Counted from the first letter of the stretch, positions 1 through 9,439 are shown. The stretch: 58,033 bases of DNA from Rhizobium leguminosarum (GCF_001652265.1 NZ_LWBS01000369.1:1-58033), one strand, 5' to 3'. Program-made: numbers and translations. The notes: generated from the letters alone by a model not told the origin.

Positions 1-164
1 GGCTTGCCGATGCCACCTGCGGCACGATCCGATTGAAGCTGTTGAAGATCGGCGCGCAGGTCCGCGTCTCAGTCCGCCGCATCAAGGTGGCGATGGCTTC
101 GGCCTGTCCCTATGCCGAGGAATTTGCGCTGGCTCACGCCCGAATATGCGCTGCGGCCCGATGA
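1..164 (+). mobile_element. IS1380-type transposase, C-terminal fragment (cut by window edge)
   Basis: Frame 3 is open from the window edge to a TGA at 162-164. It reads as the tail of a DDE transposase, with TIRLKLLKIGAQVRVSVRR followed by IKVAMASACPY. That Arg/Lys-rich end, with a conserved run through RRIKVAMASA, is typical of the C-terminus of IS1380-family (IS4-like) transposases. The catalytic domain and the left end of the element lie outside the window, so I cannot say whether the element is intact. Everything from here to about 2.4 kb looks accessory and partly degraded, which fits an insertion hot spot. Confidence 0.75.
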
Positions 165-538
165 TGCCGCCGGACCTGAACCCACCCACCAACGAAAAAG
201 GATACATCACCGGCCCAGACAAAACGCCCCACATCGCGGCGACGGCCGCGCTCGTCTTCGCCGGCGAGCCCGGCCCCGACCGCCGCCAACAGCCCAACGT
301 CAACCAAAGCCACGGGCGCTGTGAGAGATGCGGGCTAGATGGTTCGGCAGGTACCCAGAAAAGTACCCACCGCGAGAACCCGCCGATTCATGTCTGCCGC
401 TTTGCGCTACTTCGACTTCATTGAGCGCAATCCACACGCCCTGTTGTCAGCCGTGCGCGGATATTAATAACAAGATCGAAGGCCATACATCGCCGCCAAC
501 TTAAGGAGGCTTCGGTCTGTATGGAAAGCGCAATCGTC
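165..538. other. non-coding stretch after the transposase
   Basis: No convincing gene is visible. The first part presumably contains the right end of the insertion sequence, but I could not identify its terminal inverted repeat without the other end. A 25-codon ORF at 390-467 (MSAALRYFDFIERNPHALL...) has protein-like composition but no ribosome binding site; it may be a remnant. Confidence 0.5.
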
Positions 539-1570
539 TCAATGCCCGCCGAGCACCGAATAAAAGGTTTCCAACTGTTCCTTTCCACCGTCTGTATCCA
601 TAGGCGATATTCCGAGGAAGACTGGCGCCTCACCGGACGCCCTCACTCGAACGCCAAAACTGCTGGAGGACGCAATCATGCGAGCCTCAGTGTCATCTAG
701 CTTTACAATGATGTTGACGTCGTCCCCATTGACCACCCGGAGTGCTCTTTGTGAAATGTCCCATACGGTTGCTTCGTGATCCAGGACGAGTTCTACCAGA
801 GGAAACTCTGTCAGTTCGGTTTGCCGCCCTTGGGCTTCGATCACAGCATGGAATAGGAAGCCGCTTCCTTTAGCGTAAACCAGCATAACCTTGTGATGCC
901 CAAACATTGAATCCCGCTCGCCTCGAACGTACAGAACTCCACTGCGAGCTTGTACTGTCCAGCGAACATCCGTAATTCCGCCGGTTGTGACGCCCAGGCG
1001 GCTGAGCGTATCTTTGTCAATCAGTTTGAGGTCATTACTGGGGGTTGACGACGATATTTCCAGGAAGTCGGGGGATACTCCCATATCCGCGACATAACCC
1101 GCGATCTTGGCGGATAAAATCTGAGATTGCCCAACATGTTCCGGCGAAGGGTTTTTATAAGAGAATTGGTGGACACCAAACTGTGCGCCGTCGTGGAAAT
1201 GCCGCAGTCGTCCTCCGAGATACAATAGAGTTGCCGCACTCATACAGTTGCCGGGCAGCAGATTGCGCCGGATGATTGGGGCTGAAACGTCTTCGTGGTG
1301 AAGCACGTATGTTCCGATTTCGGTTGATAGCCTCCAAGCCCGTATTGCTCGGCCGATATTGATCGCGGACTCTACGTCTCCACCAATCGAATTTATGTAA
1401 ATACACGTAACGGACGGCGGAGAAGCGCCGGTCAGCAGTTTTTGGAATTTCACGTCATCGCCCGGTTCTATGCGTCCAAAGGCGTTGATGTAGTAGAATC
1501 CGCCCACCAACCTCTCTAATTCCGTTTGTGGATCAGTATATTCAAATTCCAAGACCGTTTCTCCCGGCAC
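539..1570 (-). CDS. ClpP/crotonase-fold serine protease-like protein with an unknown C-terminal domain
   Basis: This 343-residue protein starts at GTG. The N-terminal half has the ClpP fold pattern seen in COG3904-type proteins: a strand plus IYINSIGGDVESA (residues 57-69), then GNCMSAATLLYLGG with a candidate nucleophile Ser111, then FGVHQFSY with a candidate catalytic His134. The acid residue was not assigned. Residues from about 200 to 343 form a second domain that I do not recognise. There is no signal peptide or membrane segment. Base composition looks less GC-rich than in the core genes, and the neighbours are a transposase tail and a broken gene, so horizontal acquisition is likely. 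The substrate is unknown. Confidence 0.7.
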   Translation of the reverse strand: MPGETVLEFEYTDPQTELERLVGGFYYINAFGRIEPGDDVKFQKLLTGASPPSVTCIYINSIGGDVESAINIGRAIRAWRLSTEIGTYVLHHEDVSAPIIRRNLLPGNCMSAATLLYLGGRLRHFHDGAQFGVHQFSYKNPSPEHVGQSQILSAKIAGYVADMGVSPDFLEISSSTPSNDLKLIDKDTLSRLGVTTGGITDVRWTVQARSGVLYVRGERDSMFGHHKVMLVYAKGSGFLFHAVIEAQGRQTELTEFPLVELVLDHEATVWDISQRALRVVNGDDVNIIVKLDDTEARMIASSSSFGVRVRASGEAPVFLGISPMDTDGGKEQLETFYSVLGGH

Positions 1571-1734
1571 GTTTCATCATGTGTTCCGCTCAAAGCTGCG
1601 GAGCCAGGAGGTCGCTGGATAGGCACCGCGTTATGGGAAGCATATGCAAATGATTGCGATAGAGCCAAGGCTGCGATGCCTGCTGTGTGGCAACCGTCGG
1701 ATTAAAGGGTGGCGATCGGAATGCTGCCAAGGGA

Positions 1735-2392
1735 TTAATTTGGCGGGCGCATCACGTTCGTTGTCAAATAGCTGGGAGACGTGAACAGGGCTGACTTTCG
1801 GACCTTCACGTCGGCGTCAAACTTTTCCACCATCCGTTTAACCGTATCTAAGAACCAGTCCGCAGCCAGGGGGCTCATGACAAGCTCCTCAATTAGTGCT
1901 GAAAGGTCACATGGAACAGTAATTCCGGCTGGCTGGAGTCCGTCGGGAAACAATATGCCGTTGAGAAGAGAGACGGCTTTCTCGCTTCGATCGCTGGCGA
2001 GCGAATAGTAGATCGTCTGGCCGGGTCCCGATAGGCCTCTCCTGTCACCAGCGCACGTCGCCGGAATCCAACCGTCGAGCAACGGGATGCCGGCTTCTGA
2101 CGGATGTCGATGCGGTCTATCTCGATTACGGCACGAGGCCCGTGCCTTGAAGAGGGTCGCACCGGATACGATAGATGAACAGCATTTTTCCACGGGTTCG
2201 ATGGCGCCAAAGGTTGCCGCCGCGATTCAGTTCGCAAAAAGCACGGGCAGGCAAGCCGCAATCGGCAAGCTGGGGGTTGGTTGCCGCCACTATTGCCCGT
2301 GGTGAAAACGGAACGCTGTTCGATCCGCAATCGTCCGGCGACGAAAGCAGGGCGCTGGCTTCAGCTTGACTATGCCAGCCATTTCGCCTCAC
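1735..2392 (-). pseudogene. degraded gene of unknown function
   Basis: The minus strand carries a protein-like 3' portion in one frame (from about 2030 down to the stop at 1735), containing SLASDRSEKAVSLLNGILF, PCDLSALIEELVMSPLA and WFLDTVKRMVEKFDADVKV. Farther upstream the protein-like stretches (KMLFIYRIRCDPLQ, IEIDRIDIRQKPA) lie in other frames and are broken by stops. No start codon joins them. This fits a gene inactivated by several frameshifts. I could not name the family. The limits are approximate. Confidence 0.5.
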
Positions 2393-2430
2393 GGCATCAT
2401 GCGGTCGCGCTAGCGGACGGCTGATGCGGC

Positions 2431-4017
2431 TCAGGACGAGCAGTCTGCCGGCTGACAGGGGATGGGCTCGAGGACTTTTACCTTAATGCGCAGCATGATC
2501 TCCTCGGCGAGCCTTTCGGCGGGCTGCGTGGCATCGAGGCGCGGCCATGCGACGTCACCCGTCTCGTGCGCCAACTGGTGCGCCAGGATATCGACCGTCG
2601 CGTCGGAGGGGCTGCCAATGCGTGCCGCAACGCGCTGCCACAGCAGCGCCGGATCGGCTTCGAGCCAGAAGGCCGAAAAGGGATGGTGGCCTTCTTCCGC
2701 CGCTTCCTCGATCATCCGCCGGTGGACCGGCTTGTCGAAGACCGCATCGGCCACCGCCGAATTGCCTTCCGCAAGGATGAGACGGGCGCGCCAGGCCATC
2801 TCCTGATAGACCTTTGTCGAGACCTCTGGCCGGTACGCGGCCTTCGGCAGCCTGGTCTCCGCCGGAACTCCGTGCATTGCCTTGCGGATGCGGTCGCTTT
2901 CGATGATGCGTGCTCCCGGCGCGAGGCCGATCCGCGACGCCAGCACTTCTGCAAGCGTTGTCTTTCCCGATCCGCTGAGGCCGCCGAGCGCGACGAGTTG
3001 TCCCGGCACCCGATGCAGGAGAGACCGGGCGAGCTGGAAATAGGAGCGCGCCTCATCGGTCAACATCGCCGCACGATCACCGGCATCCTCCGCCTGAGTG
3101 GCGATCACATGCGCCCGCACGGCAGCGCGTACGGCAATGAAGAACGGCAGTGCTGCAAAGCCGTCGTCCTCGTCCGTCTCGTCGAGATAACGGTTCATCA
3201 CGAGGTTCGCGAACTCGGGATGCCCACGATGCCAGAGATCCATCAGCAGGAAGGCGAGGTCGTAGAGAATGTCGGTGGTGGCAATCTGATCGTTGAACTC
3301 GATGCAATCGAACAGGCATGGTTCGCCATCAAGCAAGAATATATTGCGGAGATGCAAGTCGCCATGGCAACGCCGGACCTTGCCGGCCAGCCCCCGTCGG
3401 TCCAGGAGCTGGGCGAGCCGCGCGAGGTGCCTCTCGAAGGCCCCAGTCAGTTCCTCGATCTCCTTGGCGGAAAAGACATGGCTGGTCGCAAAGCCGGCCT
3501 TATTGACCTTCAGCACCGCAGCCATGCTGACCGCCCCGCCGTTGGCACTCACGACCGGCGCGAGACGATGAAAGCCGACGATCGCCCTTGCAAGGGATGT
3601 CATCATTGACGACGTCAATCCGCCGGAGGTGGCGATATGATCGAGTAGCAGCGACTGATCGAAACGCCGCATTTCCACCAGAGCATCATGCAGGGTCCCT
3701 TGACCATCAAGCGCAAGGCCACCGTCCTTTTCCAGCGTGATCGTCCTGACACCGAGATAGATGCCCGGCGCTGTGGGCGTGTTCAATTCCACCTCTTTCC
3801 GGCATGTCGCCAGCCTTTTCTCCGCTGAGGAGAAATCGGCATAGGGCAGCTTCACGGCGCGCTTCATCTTGTAGGCCCGGTCCCCGGCAAGAAAAATGCG
3901 CGAGATATGCGTCTCGATCACTTCGACCGGCTGCCCATCCTGGGGCAATGCGTCGTTGAGAAAGGAAATGGTTGCCGACTGGTCTTCCGTGATCATCTGC
4001 AAACTTTCAGCTGACAT
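2431..4017 (-). CDS. bifunctional aminoglycoside phosphotransferase-like / P-loop kinase protein
   Basis: This is a 528-residue two-domain protein. The N-terminal part resembles the aminoglycoside phosphotransferase/kinase fold, with a CHGDLHLRN catalytic loop at residues 218-226 and a downstream FDCIEFND that suits the metal-binding position. The C-terminal part is a separate nucleotide-binding domain with the Walker A motif GGLSGSGKT at 345-353, similar to zeta-toxin and gluconate kinase-like P-loop proteins. Such fusions are widespread in proteobacteria and usually annotated as AAA-family ATPases; the substrate is unknown. The start is ambiguous: an internal Met at residue 8 is also plausible. 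The gene stands alone and points away from cysQ. Confidence 0.8.
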   Translation of the reverse strand: MSAESLQMITEDQSATISFLNDALPQDGQPVEVIETHISRIFLAGDRAYKMKRAVKLPYADFSSAEKRLATCRKEVELNTPTAPGIYLGVRTITLEKDGGLALDGQGTLHDALVEMRRFDQSLLLDHIATSGGLTSSMMTSLARAIVGFHRLAPVVSANGGAVSMAAVLKVNKAGFATSHVFSAKEIEELTGAFERHLARLAQLLDRRGLAGKVRRCHGDLHLRNIFLLDGEPCLFDCIEFNDQIATTDILYDLAFLLMDLWHRGHPEFANLVMNRYLDETDEDDGFAALPFFIAVRAAVRAHVIATQAEDAGDRAAMLTDEARSYFQLARSLLHRVPGQLVALGGLSGSGKTTLAEVLASRIGLAPGARIIESDRIRKAMHGVPAETRLPKAAYRPEVSTKVYQEMAWRARLILAEGNSAVADAVFDKPVHRRMIEEAAEEGHHPFSAFWLEADPALLWQRVAARIGSPSDATVDILAHQLAHETGDVAWPRLDATQPAERLAEEIMLRIKVKVLEPIPCQPADCSS

Positions 4018-4133
4018 GCCGCACTATCGAAAGCATCGCCCTGCCTCCGCGACAATGCATTGACCCGCATCAATGATCGGACCGCCGCCACATCTCAGAA
4101 TGAAAGCGAGGGCCTGGGGTCGCGGGGGTGAAA

Positions 4134-4969
4134 ATGAACCTGTCTTCGAGAAGGCAGCTTGTCGAAGCGCTGATCTCGTGATCCGGAAAGCCGGCGATGC
4201 CGCGCTCGCGCTGCAGGACAACGACGGTAAGAGCCAAACAGGACGGTTCACCCGTCACCTCCGCCGATCTTGCCGGCAATTACATCCTGCGCGCGGCATG
4301 CCTGGCGCTCTTTCCGGCAATGCCTGTCGTCAGCGAAGAAGATAGCCGTGTCTTCGAGGCCGGCAAGGACTCAGATTCCGTTCTCGTAATCGATCCGCTC
4401 GACGGCACGAAGGAATTCATAAAAGGCCGTGACGAGTTTGCGGTCAATATCGCCCTGGTCGAGGATGGCCATGCGAGCGCGGGACTGATCTATGCACTCG
4501 CCCGTGACCGGCTTTTCTTCTCCTATGGCGCCGGACTTGCATTCGAGCAAACAGCCGGCGGTCAGCGCCGCAGCCTGCCCCGCCCTTCCGCTCCACGGCG
4601 TCATCCGATCGCGCTCGTCATCCGCTCTCATCTCGATCCCCGGACCGAAGCGCTTCTGGCCGCGCTGCAGCCCTGCGATTTTGAAGAAATCGGCTCATCG
4701 CTGAAATTCGCTCTGCTGGCCACGGCCGAGGTCGATTTCTATCTGCGGCTCGCCGCGACATGATCTGGGACTGCGCTGCCGGCCAGGCGATCATCGAAGC
4801 AGCTGGCGGCGTCGTTCTGCAGACGGACGGAACGTCCCTCATTTGCGACTGCAAGGGGAAACTCAAGCTGGATGGCTTCATCGCCGTGCGAACGCCGCCG
4901 CTTGCTGCACGGCTGATTGCAACCCTTCGGGAACTCGAAACCACGTCCGCGGTTGCAGCCCAGCAATAG
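4134..4969 (+). pseudogene. cysQ: 3'(2'),5'-bisphosphate nucleotidase, frameshifted
   Basis: The pieces spell a CysQ-type inositol monophosphatase-family enzyme, which converts PAP to AMP in sulfate assimilation. The signature VIDPLDGTKEFIKGRDEF and the late WDCAAGQAIIEAAGG motif are both present, but in different frames. From the ATG at 4134 the frame hits TGA after MNLSSRRQLVEALIS. A second frame carries DLVIRKAGDAALALQDND, a third begins near 4220 with AKQDGSPVTSADLAGN and stops at 4763, and the end (4760-4969) is in another frame. At least three indels are needed, so the gene is probably dead unless the sequence has errors. A functional copy may exist elsewhere. Confidence 0.8.
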
Positions 4970-4974
4970 GCCGC

Positions 4975-5958
4975 TCAAGGCTTCAAGACGGCCGCTCCGC
5001 TCAATCGGCCGGCACGCAAGTCGTCAAGCGCCGTATTGGCTTCGGTAAGCGGATAGACAATCGTATGGGTTCTGATGCCTGCCTGGCGGGCGATGGGGAA
5101 GAATTCCTCCGCATCCTTGCGCGTGAGATTTGCGACCGAAACAACGCTTCTCTCCCCCCAAATCAGCGCATAGGGCATAGCCGGAAGATCACTCATGTGG
5201 ATACCTCCGCAGACGACCCTGCCGCCCTTGCGTACCGTCTTCAGCGCTGCCGGCACGAGTTCGCCGACCGGAGCGAAGATGATTGCCGCGTCGAGCATGA
5301 CGGGCGAAGGTTCATCCGAGCTTCCTGCCCACGAAGCGCCAAGGCTGAGCGCGAAACGTTGCGCTGCCTGATCGCCGGTGCGTGAGAAAGCATAGACCTG
5401 ACGGCCCTGCCAGCGGCATATTTGCGCGATGATATGGGCGGCTGCACCGAATCCGTAAAGCCCGATCCGGGCACCGTCACCAGCCTTTTTCAGCGAACGC
5501 CAGCCAATGAGACCCGCACATAGCAGCGGCGCAAGAGCGACCGGATCGGTCTCGCCGTCAAGTGCAAATGCATAATCTACGTCGGCAACCACATGAGTGG
5601 CAAAACCTCCGTCGCGCGTATAGCCGGTAAATTGCGGCTCGTCGCAGAGATTTTCCTCTCCGGTGCGGCAGAACGAGCAGCAGCCGCATGTGTGGCCGAG
5701 CCAGGGCACCCCAACCCTTTGCCCTACGCGCGATGACGCGACACCTTCCCCAACAGCCTCGACGATGCCGACGATCTCATGGCCGGGAACGAGTGGAAGC
5801 TTCGGGTTCGGAAGGTCGCCGTCACAGACGTGAAGATCCGTCCTGCAGACGGCGCAAGCTTCGATTCTCAACATCAACTGGCCCGTTCCAGGCACGGGAT
5901 TAGCGCGCTCTACCAGACGCAAGGAGGTCCCGATCCTCTCCAAAATCATCGCTTGCAT
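4975..5958 (-). CDS. zinc-dependent alcohol dehydrogenase family protein
   Basis: This medium-chain dehydrogenase/reductase of 327 residues is likely an NAD(P)-dependent alcohol dehydrogenase of the AdhA/AdhP type. The catalytic zinc site is seen as CAVCRTDLH followed by GHEIVGIVEAVGEGV. The structural zinc lobe is the four-cysteine segment CGCCSFCRTGEENLC. A Rossmann segment reads IGLYGFGAAAHI. The frame extends to 6111, but the Met at 5958 is chosen because it begins the usual MQAMILERIG N-terminus and follows an AGGAGAA ribosome binding site. It converges on the cysQ pseudogene and diverges from the DUF3775 gene. Confidence 0.85.
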   Translation of the reverse strand: MQAMILERIGTSLRLVERANPVPGTGQLMLRIEACAVCRTDLHVCDGDLPNPKLPLVPGHEIVGIVEAVGEGVASSRVGQRVGVPWLGHTCGCCSFCRTGEENLCDEPQFTGYTRDGGFATHVVADVDYAFALDGETDPVALAPLLCAGLIGWRSLKKAGDGARIGLYGFGAAAHIIAQICRWQGRQVYAFSRTGDQAAQRFALSLGASWAGSSDEPSPVMLDAAIIFAPVGELVPAALKTVRKGGRVVCGGIHMSDLPAMPYALIWGERSVVSVANLTRKDAEEFFPIARQAGIRTHTIVYPLTEANTALDDLRAGRLSGAAVLKP

Positions 5959-6161
5959 CAGCTTCTCCTCATCTCGCAAACCGGCACCCTTTCGAAAACG
6001 CGTCAATCGGCATGGACGCGCGTCAAGGATACGTCCCGCCCATTCTCGTTTGCCGTTTTCGTTACGTGCCGACGGCCCAGATTGATCCTTCTCAATGCAT
6101 CGGCATTCCATGTCACATCGTGGTATAGTTGAAATGGAATAGCGCGCGCGGAGGCCACTTC

Positions 6162-6593
6162 ATGAATGACGCTGTGAACGAGGCATGGAGGCCGAGCATT
6201 TCGCCGGAGACCGTCCGCTTTCTCATCCTCAAGGGCAAGCAGTTCGACGTCAAGGATGTTGTCACTGAACCCGATCCGGGCTCGAATCCGAGTGACGACG
6301 GGATGATCGAAGTGCTGGAGGACCATGGCGACGATCCCGTGGAGGCGGAACTCAGGAGTGCAATCTGGGCTCTCAACGAAGACGAACAGATCGACCTGGT
6401 CGCGTTGGCATGGCTCGGCCGAGGCGATGGGAATGTCGATGATTGGGACGAACTGCGCAGCTTGGCTGCCGATGCGCACAATACGCGCACGGCGGCTTAT
6501 CTTCTCGGCCTGCCCCTCCTGCCGGATTATCTCGAAGAGGCGCTCGACCAGTTCGGGGAGACGTCCACGGACGACGCGCTGGGCCGGCTCTGA
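6162..6593 (+). CDS. DUF3775 family protein
   Basis: A 143-residue acidic, soluble protein. The pattern ISPETVRFLILKGKQFDVKD followed by an acidic linker and then ELRSAIWALNEDEQIDLVALAWLGRGD matches the DUF3775 family, which is common in Rhizobiales and has no assigned function. The C-terminal part (RTAAYLLGLPLLPDYLEEALDQFG) is also typical. The start at 6162 is preferred over an upstream in-frame ATG at 6129 because a GAGG sequence lies about ten bases before it. The gene is likely transcribed alone; the next gene starts 119 bases downstream. Confidence 0.8.
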   Translation: MNDAVNEAWRPSISPETVRFLILKGKQFDVKDVVTEPDPGSNPSDDGMIEVLEDHGDDPVEAELRSAIWALNEDEQIDLVALAWLGRGDGNVDDWDELRSLAADAHNTRTAAYLLGLPLLPDYLEEALDQFGETSTDDALGRL

Positions 6594-6712
6594 TATCGCC
6601 GGTACCCAAAGCGGCAGCCAGGGAATTTCCTCAGCTGCAAGGAATGTCGATCCAACGCCACGACCTGAGCTGCATGACTGTGAATGGCTCTTGGAGAGCA
6701 AGGAGATCAGCA

Positions 6713-7069
6713 ATGAACCGTCGCCGTTGGCAAGACCACATCGCCTTTATCGTGGGAATATGGCTCATCAGTTCCCCTTGGGCGTTCGGAAGATTTAGTC
6801 CGGACTCCATGCCTATGGGGTCCGCCGCCTGGAATTTCCTTGTCTGCGGAACCGCCATCTCTATCCTAGGCTTGGCCGCTCTGGCATCGTACCGTTTTTG
6901 GGAAGAATGGGTTAATCTTCTGATCGGTGTCTGGCTTGTCGCCTCGCCATGGATTCTCCAGTACGTTCAAGAGCCGCTCCTCGTTTGGAATGCTTTCATC
7001 TGCGGCATTCTCCTCGTTGTTCTCGGCGTATGGGCACTTCGCGGAGCAAACCTATCTGAACGCCACTGA
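6713..7069 (+). CDS. SPW repeat membrane protein
   Basis: A 118-residue integral membrane protein with four predicted hydrophobic segments arranged as two similar halves. Each half has the SPW signature: HIAFIVGIWLISSPWAFG near the N-terminus and WVNLLIGVWLVASPWILQ in the middle. This is the SPW repeat family (PF03779), whose function is unknown. The start ATG follows an AAGGAG sequence at 6700-6705. The gene lies just before an MgtC-like membrane protein in the same direction and may be co-transcribed with it. Confidence 0.85.
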   Translation: MNRRRWQDHIAFIVGIWLISSPWAFGRFSPDSMPMGSAAWNFLVCGTAISILGLAALASYRFWEEWVNLLIGVWLVASPWILQYVQEPLLVWNAFICGILLVVLGVWALRGANLSERH

Positions 7070-7153
7070 ACGACGGCTTGCGGATGACGAAATGACATAT
7101 ACGGCGCAGGTGCCTTCACGATCGGATGGGCCGGCAACGTCTGGACCCATCGG

Positions 7154-8419
7154 ATGATGACGTCATTGGTAACGACTGAAGAAGCCTTCCAGCGCCTCAG
7201 TCTCGCGCTTGCGATTGGTATTCTGGTCGGCATCGAGCGCGGCTGGCAGGATCGTGAGGCCGCGCCGGGCAAAAGGGTGGCGGGGATCCGCACCTATGGC
7301 TTGTCCAGTTTCCTGGGCGGCTTCTGCGGTTTCCTGCAGCCCGTGACGGGGCCAATTCTGCCGACAGCCATCTTTGCTTCCTTTTGCGTCACAATTCTCG
7401 TTTTCAGCCGCATGCAGGCAACACATGACAAAGACTACAGCGCAACCGGTACCATTGCGGCAATAACGGTCTTCGCGCTGGGCTTCGGCGCAGTCGTTGC
7501 GGATATGACGGCAACGGCGGCAAGCGCTGTTGCAATAACAGCCCTCCTCGCCGCGCGCGAACCGTTGCATGGATTTCTTCGTCAATTGACTTGGCTCGAG
7601 CTCAGGGCCGCCCTGATCCTCCTGACGATGACGGTCGTCATCCTCCCGATCCTTCCCAATCAGCCAGTTGACCGCTGGCAGGCGATCAACCCCTTCGAAC
7701 TTTGGATGCTGACGATCCTGGTGGGAACTGTTTCCTTTGCCGGCTATATCCTGATCAGGCTCAGCGGCGCCCGCGCCGGCATCCTGCTGACCGGGGCAAG
7801 CGGCGGCATTGTCTCGTCGACGGCCTTGACGCTTTCCTTTGCCCGCCAGTCGACACAGATGCCTGCCCTCTCACCATTGCTTTCAGGGGGAGCGATGCTG
7901 GCGGGCGCCGTTTCCCTCGCCCGGGTGCTTTTGATTTGCGGCGTCATTGCACCGGCTGTTTTCAGAGAGCTGGCTCCATCGCTCGCACCCGCTGCTGTGA
8001 TCTTCGCCATGGCAGGCGGCCTCGCCGCATCGTGGCGCCGCCCGGATGACAGCACTGATTTCTTGCCGCGAAACCCACTTGAGGTGATGGTCGTGCTGCG
8101 TTTCGCGCTTGTTCTCGCCGTCGTGACGGTCCTGACGCGCGTGACCCTGAACGTCTTCGGAACCCAGTCGCTGGTCGCCCTTGCGTTCATCACGGGACTG
8201 GGCGATCTCGATGCGATAACACTTTCCGTGGCTAAACTGTCATCCATCCAGGTGCCGGCGGATGCGGCGGCTCGCGCCATAGCGGTCGCGGCGTTCGCCA
8301 ATCTGCTTGCGAAAGCTGTTCTTGCAGCAAGTATGGGCAGCATCGCCTATGCGGTTCGTTTCGCGATCGCCGGCGGTGTCGCGACTTTTGCCGGAATTGC
8401 CGGCTTGGTTCTGGCGTGA
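7154..8419 (+). CDS. MgtC/SapB family membrane protein with DUF4010 domain
   Basis: A 421-residue polytopic inner-membrane protein. The N-terminal part has the MgtC/SapB pattern: LALAIGILVGIERGW, then AGIRTYGLSSFLGG, then SATGTIAAITVFALGFG. The C-terminal half is a DUF4010 membrane domain with LTGASGGIVSSTALTLSFAR and ALAFITGLGDLDAITLS. Such MgtC-DUF4010 proteins are widespread; a role in ion homeostasis is presumed from the MgtC family but not shown for this architecture. Two ATG codons are adjacent at the start. No strong ribosome binding site is visible. Confidence 0.85.
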   Translation: MMTSLVTTEEAFQRLSLALAIGILVGIERGWQDREAAPGKRVAGIRTYGLSSFLGGFCGFLQPVTGPILPTAIFASFCVTILVFSRMQATHDKDYSATGTIAAITVFALGFGAVVADMTATAASAVAITALLAAREPLHGFLRQLTWLELRAALILLTMTVVILPILPNQPVDRWQAINPFELWMLTILVGTVSFAGYILIRLSGARAGILLTGASGGIVSSTALTLSFARQSTQMPALSPLLSGGAMLAGAVSLARVLLICGVIAPAVFRELAPSLAPAAVIFAMAGGLAASWRRPDDSTDFLPRNPLEVMVVLRFALVLAVVTVLTRVTLNVFGTQSLVALAFITGLGDLDAITLSVAKLSSIQVPADAAARAIAVAAFANLLAKAVLAASMGSIAYAVRFAIAGGVATFAGIAGLVLA

Positions 8420-8554
8420 GCGCTTGTTCGCATAATCGTGGCCGGCACTTGCCTTCCAGCCGGCGCAAAGCATGGGCCTTTCAAGCCAGATCGCCGGCGT
8501 CGTTCACGGACGTGTTGTCGAGGCTGCCGTTGCGGCGCTCCAGCTGCAGAGTTT

Positions 8555-8872
8555 TCACTCCGAAATCCGTCCAGCGTTTTCCGGCTTGCCTTTGACAAGC
8601 GCACGTTGCCGCCATGCAAGGAGATCATCTGCGCCAATTCGGATGCGCCCATCCGGTTCGACGTCGCCGCGATCATATTTCGCTTACGCAATCCGGCTGA
8701 ACAGATCGATATTTTCCTGAAGCCGGTTCTCATCGCAACGTCGTGGTTCTGCGACCTCGAGGAGGGCTCCTCTGTCAATGACGACCATCTGATTTGCGCC
8801 GCCAGCATCCATCGCAAGCAACGCTTCGTCGCCGGAAGACTTCATCATTCCACTGATCAGCTTTAGTGACAT
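8555..8872 (-). pseudogene. small hypothetical gene with an in-frame stop
   Basis: From an ATG at 8872, preceded by GGAG, the frame encodes MSLKLISGMMKSSGDEALL and continues through NQMVVIDRGALLEVAEPRR to LFSRIA, then meets a TAA at 8684-8686. The same frame stays open afterwards for about 42 codons with protein-like sequence (AKYDRGDVEPDGRIRIGADD, LLAWRQRALVKGKPE) to a stop at 8555-8557. The protein character is unbroken on both sides of the TAA, so a single nonsense mutation (or sequencing error) is the simplest reading. I do not recognise the family. Confidence 0.5.
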
Positions 8873-9202
8873 CACCTCATCTCCGGACCGGTTGATCTCC
8901 CAGGAGAACCTGCCGCAGGAAAGCTCTTGGGCTCCCTCGGCAAGTTGCCTGAAACCATATCCCCCGCTCGAAAAACATGCCTTGATACATATCAAAGGAA
9001 ATGGCTTGCCGAATGAATGACAAAAGTGCTGCAGGGTAGGGGGAGCTGCACGGGCTCGCCAGAACGCCTCCGGATGGTCCGCCAGGACACCAGCGATGAC
9101 GTCGCCGGTCTCGCGACGCTTCCCACAGTGTCTCGGAAAGGGCGCTCCCCCGACCTGAACTCCGGCGGGCGGCTTGCGCAGCCTGCCGGCGCCTCACGCT
9201 CT
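8873..9202. other. stretch without a recognisable gene
   Basis: The open frames here are short and lack ribosome binding sites or recognisable motifs. Nothing else was seen. Confidence 0.4.
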
Positions 9203-9439
9203 TCACATCTCGACGATAACAGCCGTCACCCGCTTTACCACCGGCAGCATCAATAGCAGGACGGGAAAGGCGATCGCCCAGGAGAGCGCCCATGCGGAGG
9301 GCCACATTGCAAGTGCAGGGGCGGTCAGGCCCTGTGCTCTCACGATGCTGATCGCCGAGACGACTGATGTCATCAGCAGCGAGAGGATGAGTGGCATGAC
9401 GATCGTATTGTAACGTTTGGGGAGTTTGCCTTTGGGCAT
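9203..9439 (-). CDS. DUF2798 domain membrane protein
   Basis: A 78-residue protein with two transmembrane helices. MPLILSLLMTSVVSAIS and the later WPSAWALSWAIAFPVLLLMLPVV match the DUF2798 family (PF11391), small membrane proteins of unknown function. The start is taken at the Met of MPKGKLPKRY because a CGGAG ribosome binding site lies seven bases upstream; the frame extends ten codons further without such a signal. It diverges from the DUF1275 gene. Confidence 0.8.
   Translation of the reverse strand: MPKGKLPKRYNTIVMPLILSLLMTSVVSAISIVRAQGLTAPALAMWPSAWALSWAIAFPVLLLMLPVVKRVTAVIVEM

Noticed and set aside
390..467. 25-codon ORF near the left end
   Set aside because: Composition is protein-like but it is too short, has no ribosome binding site and cannot be assigned.
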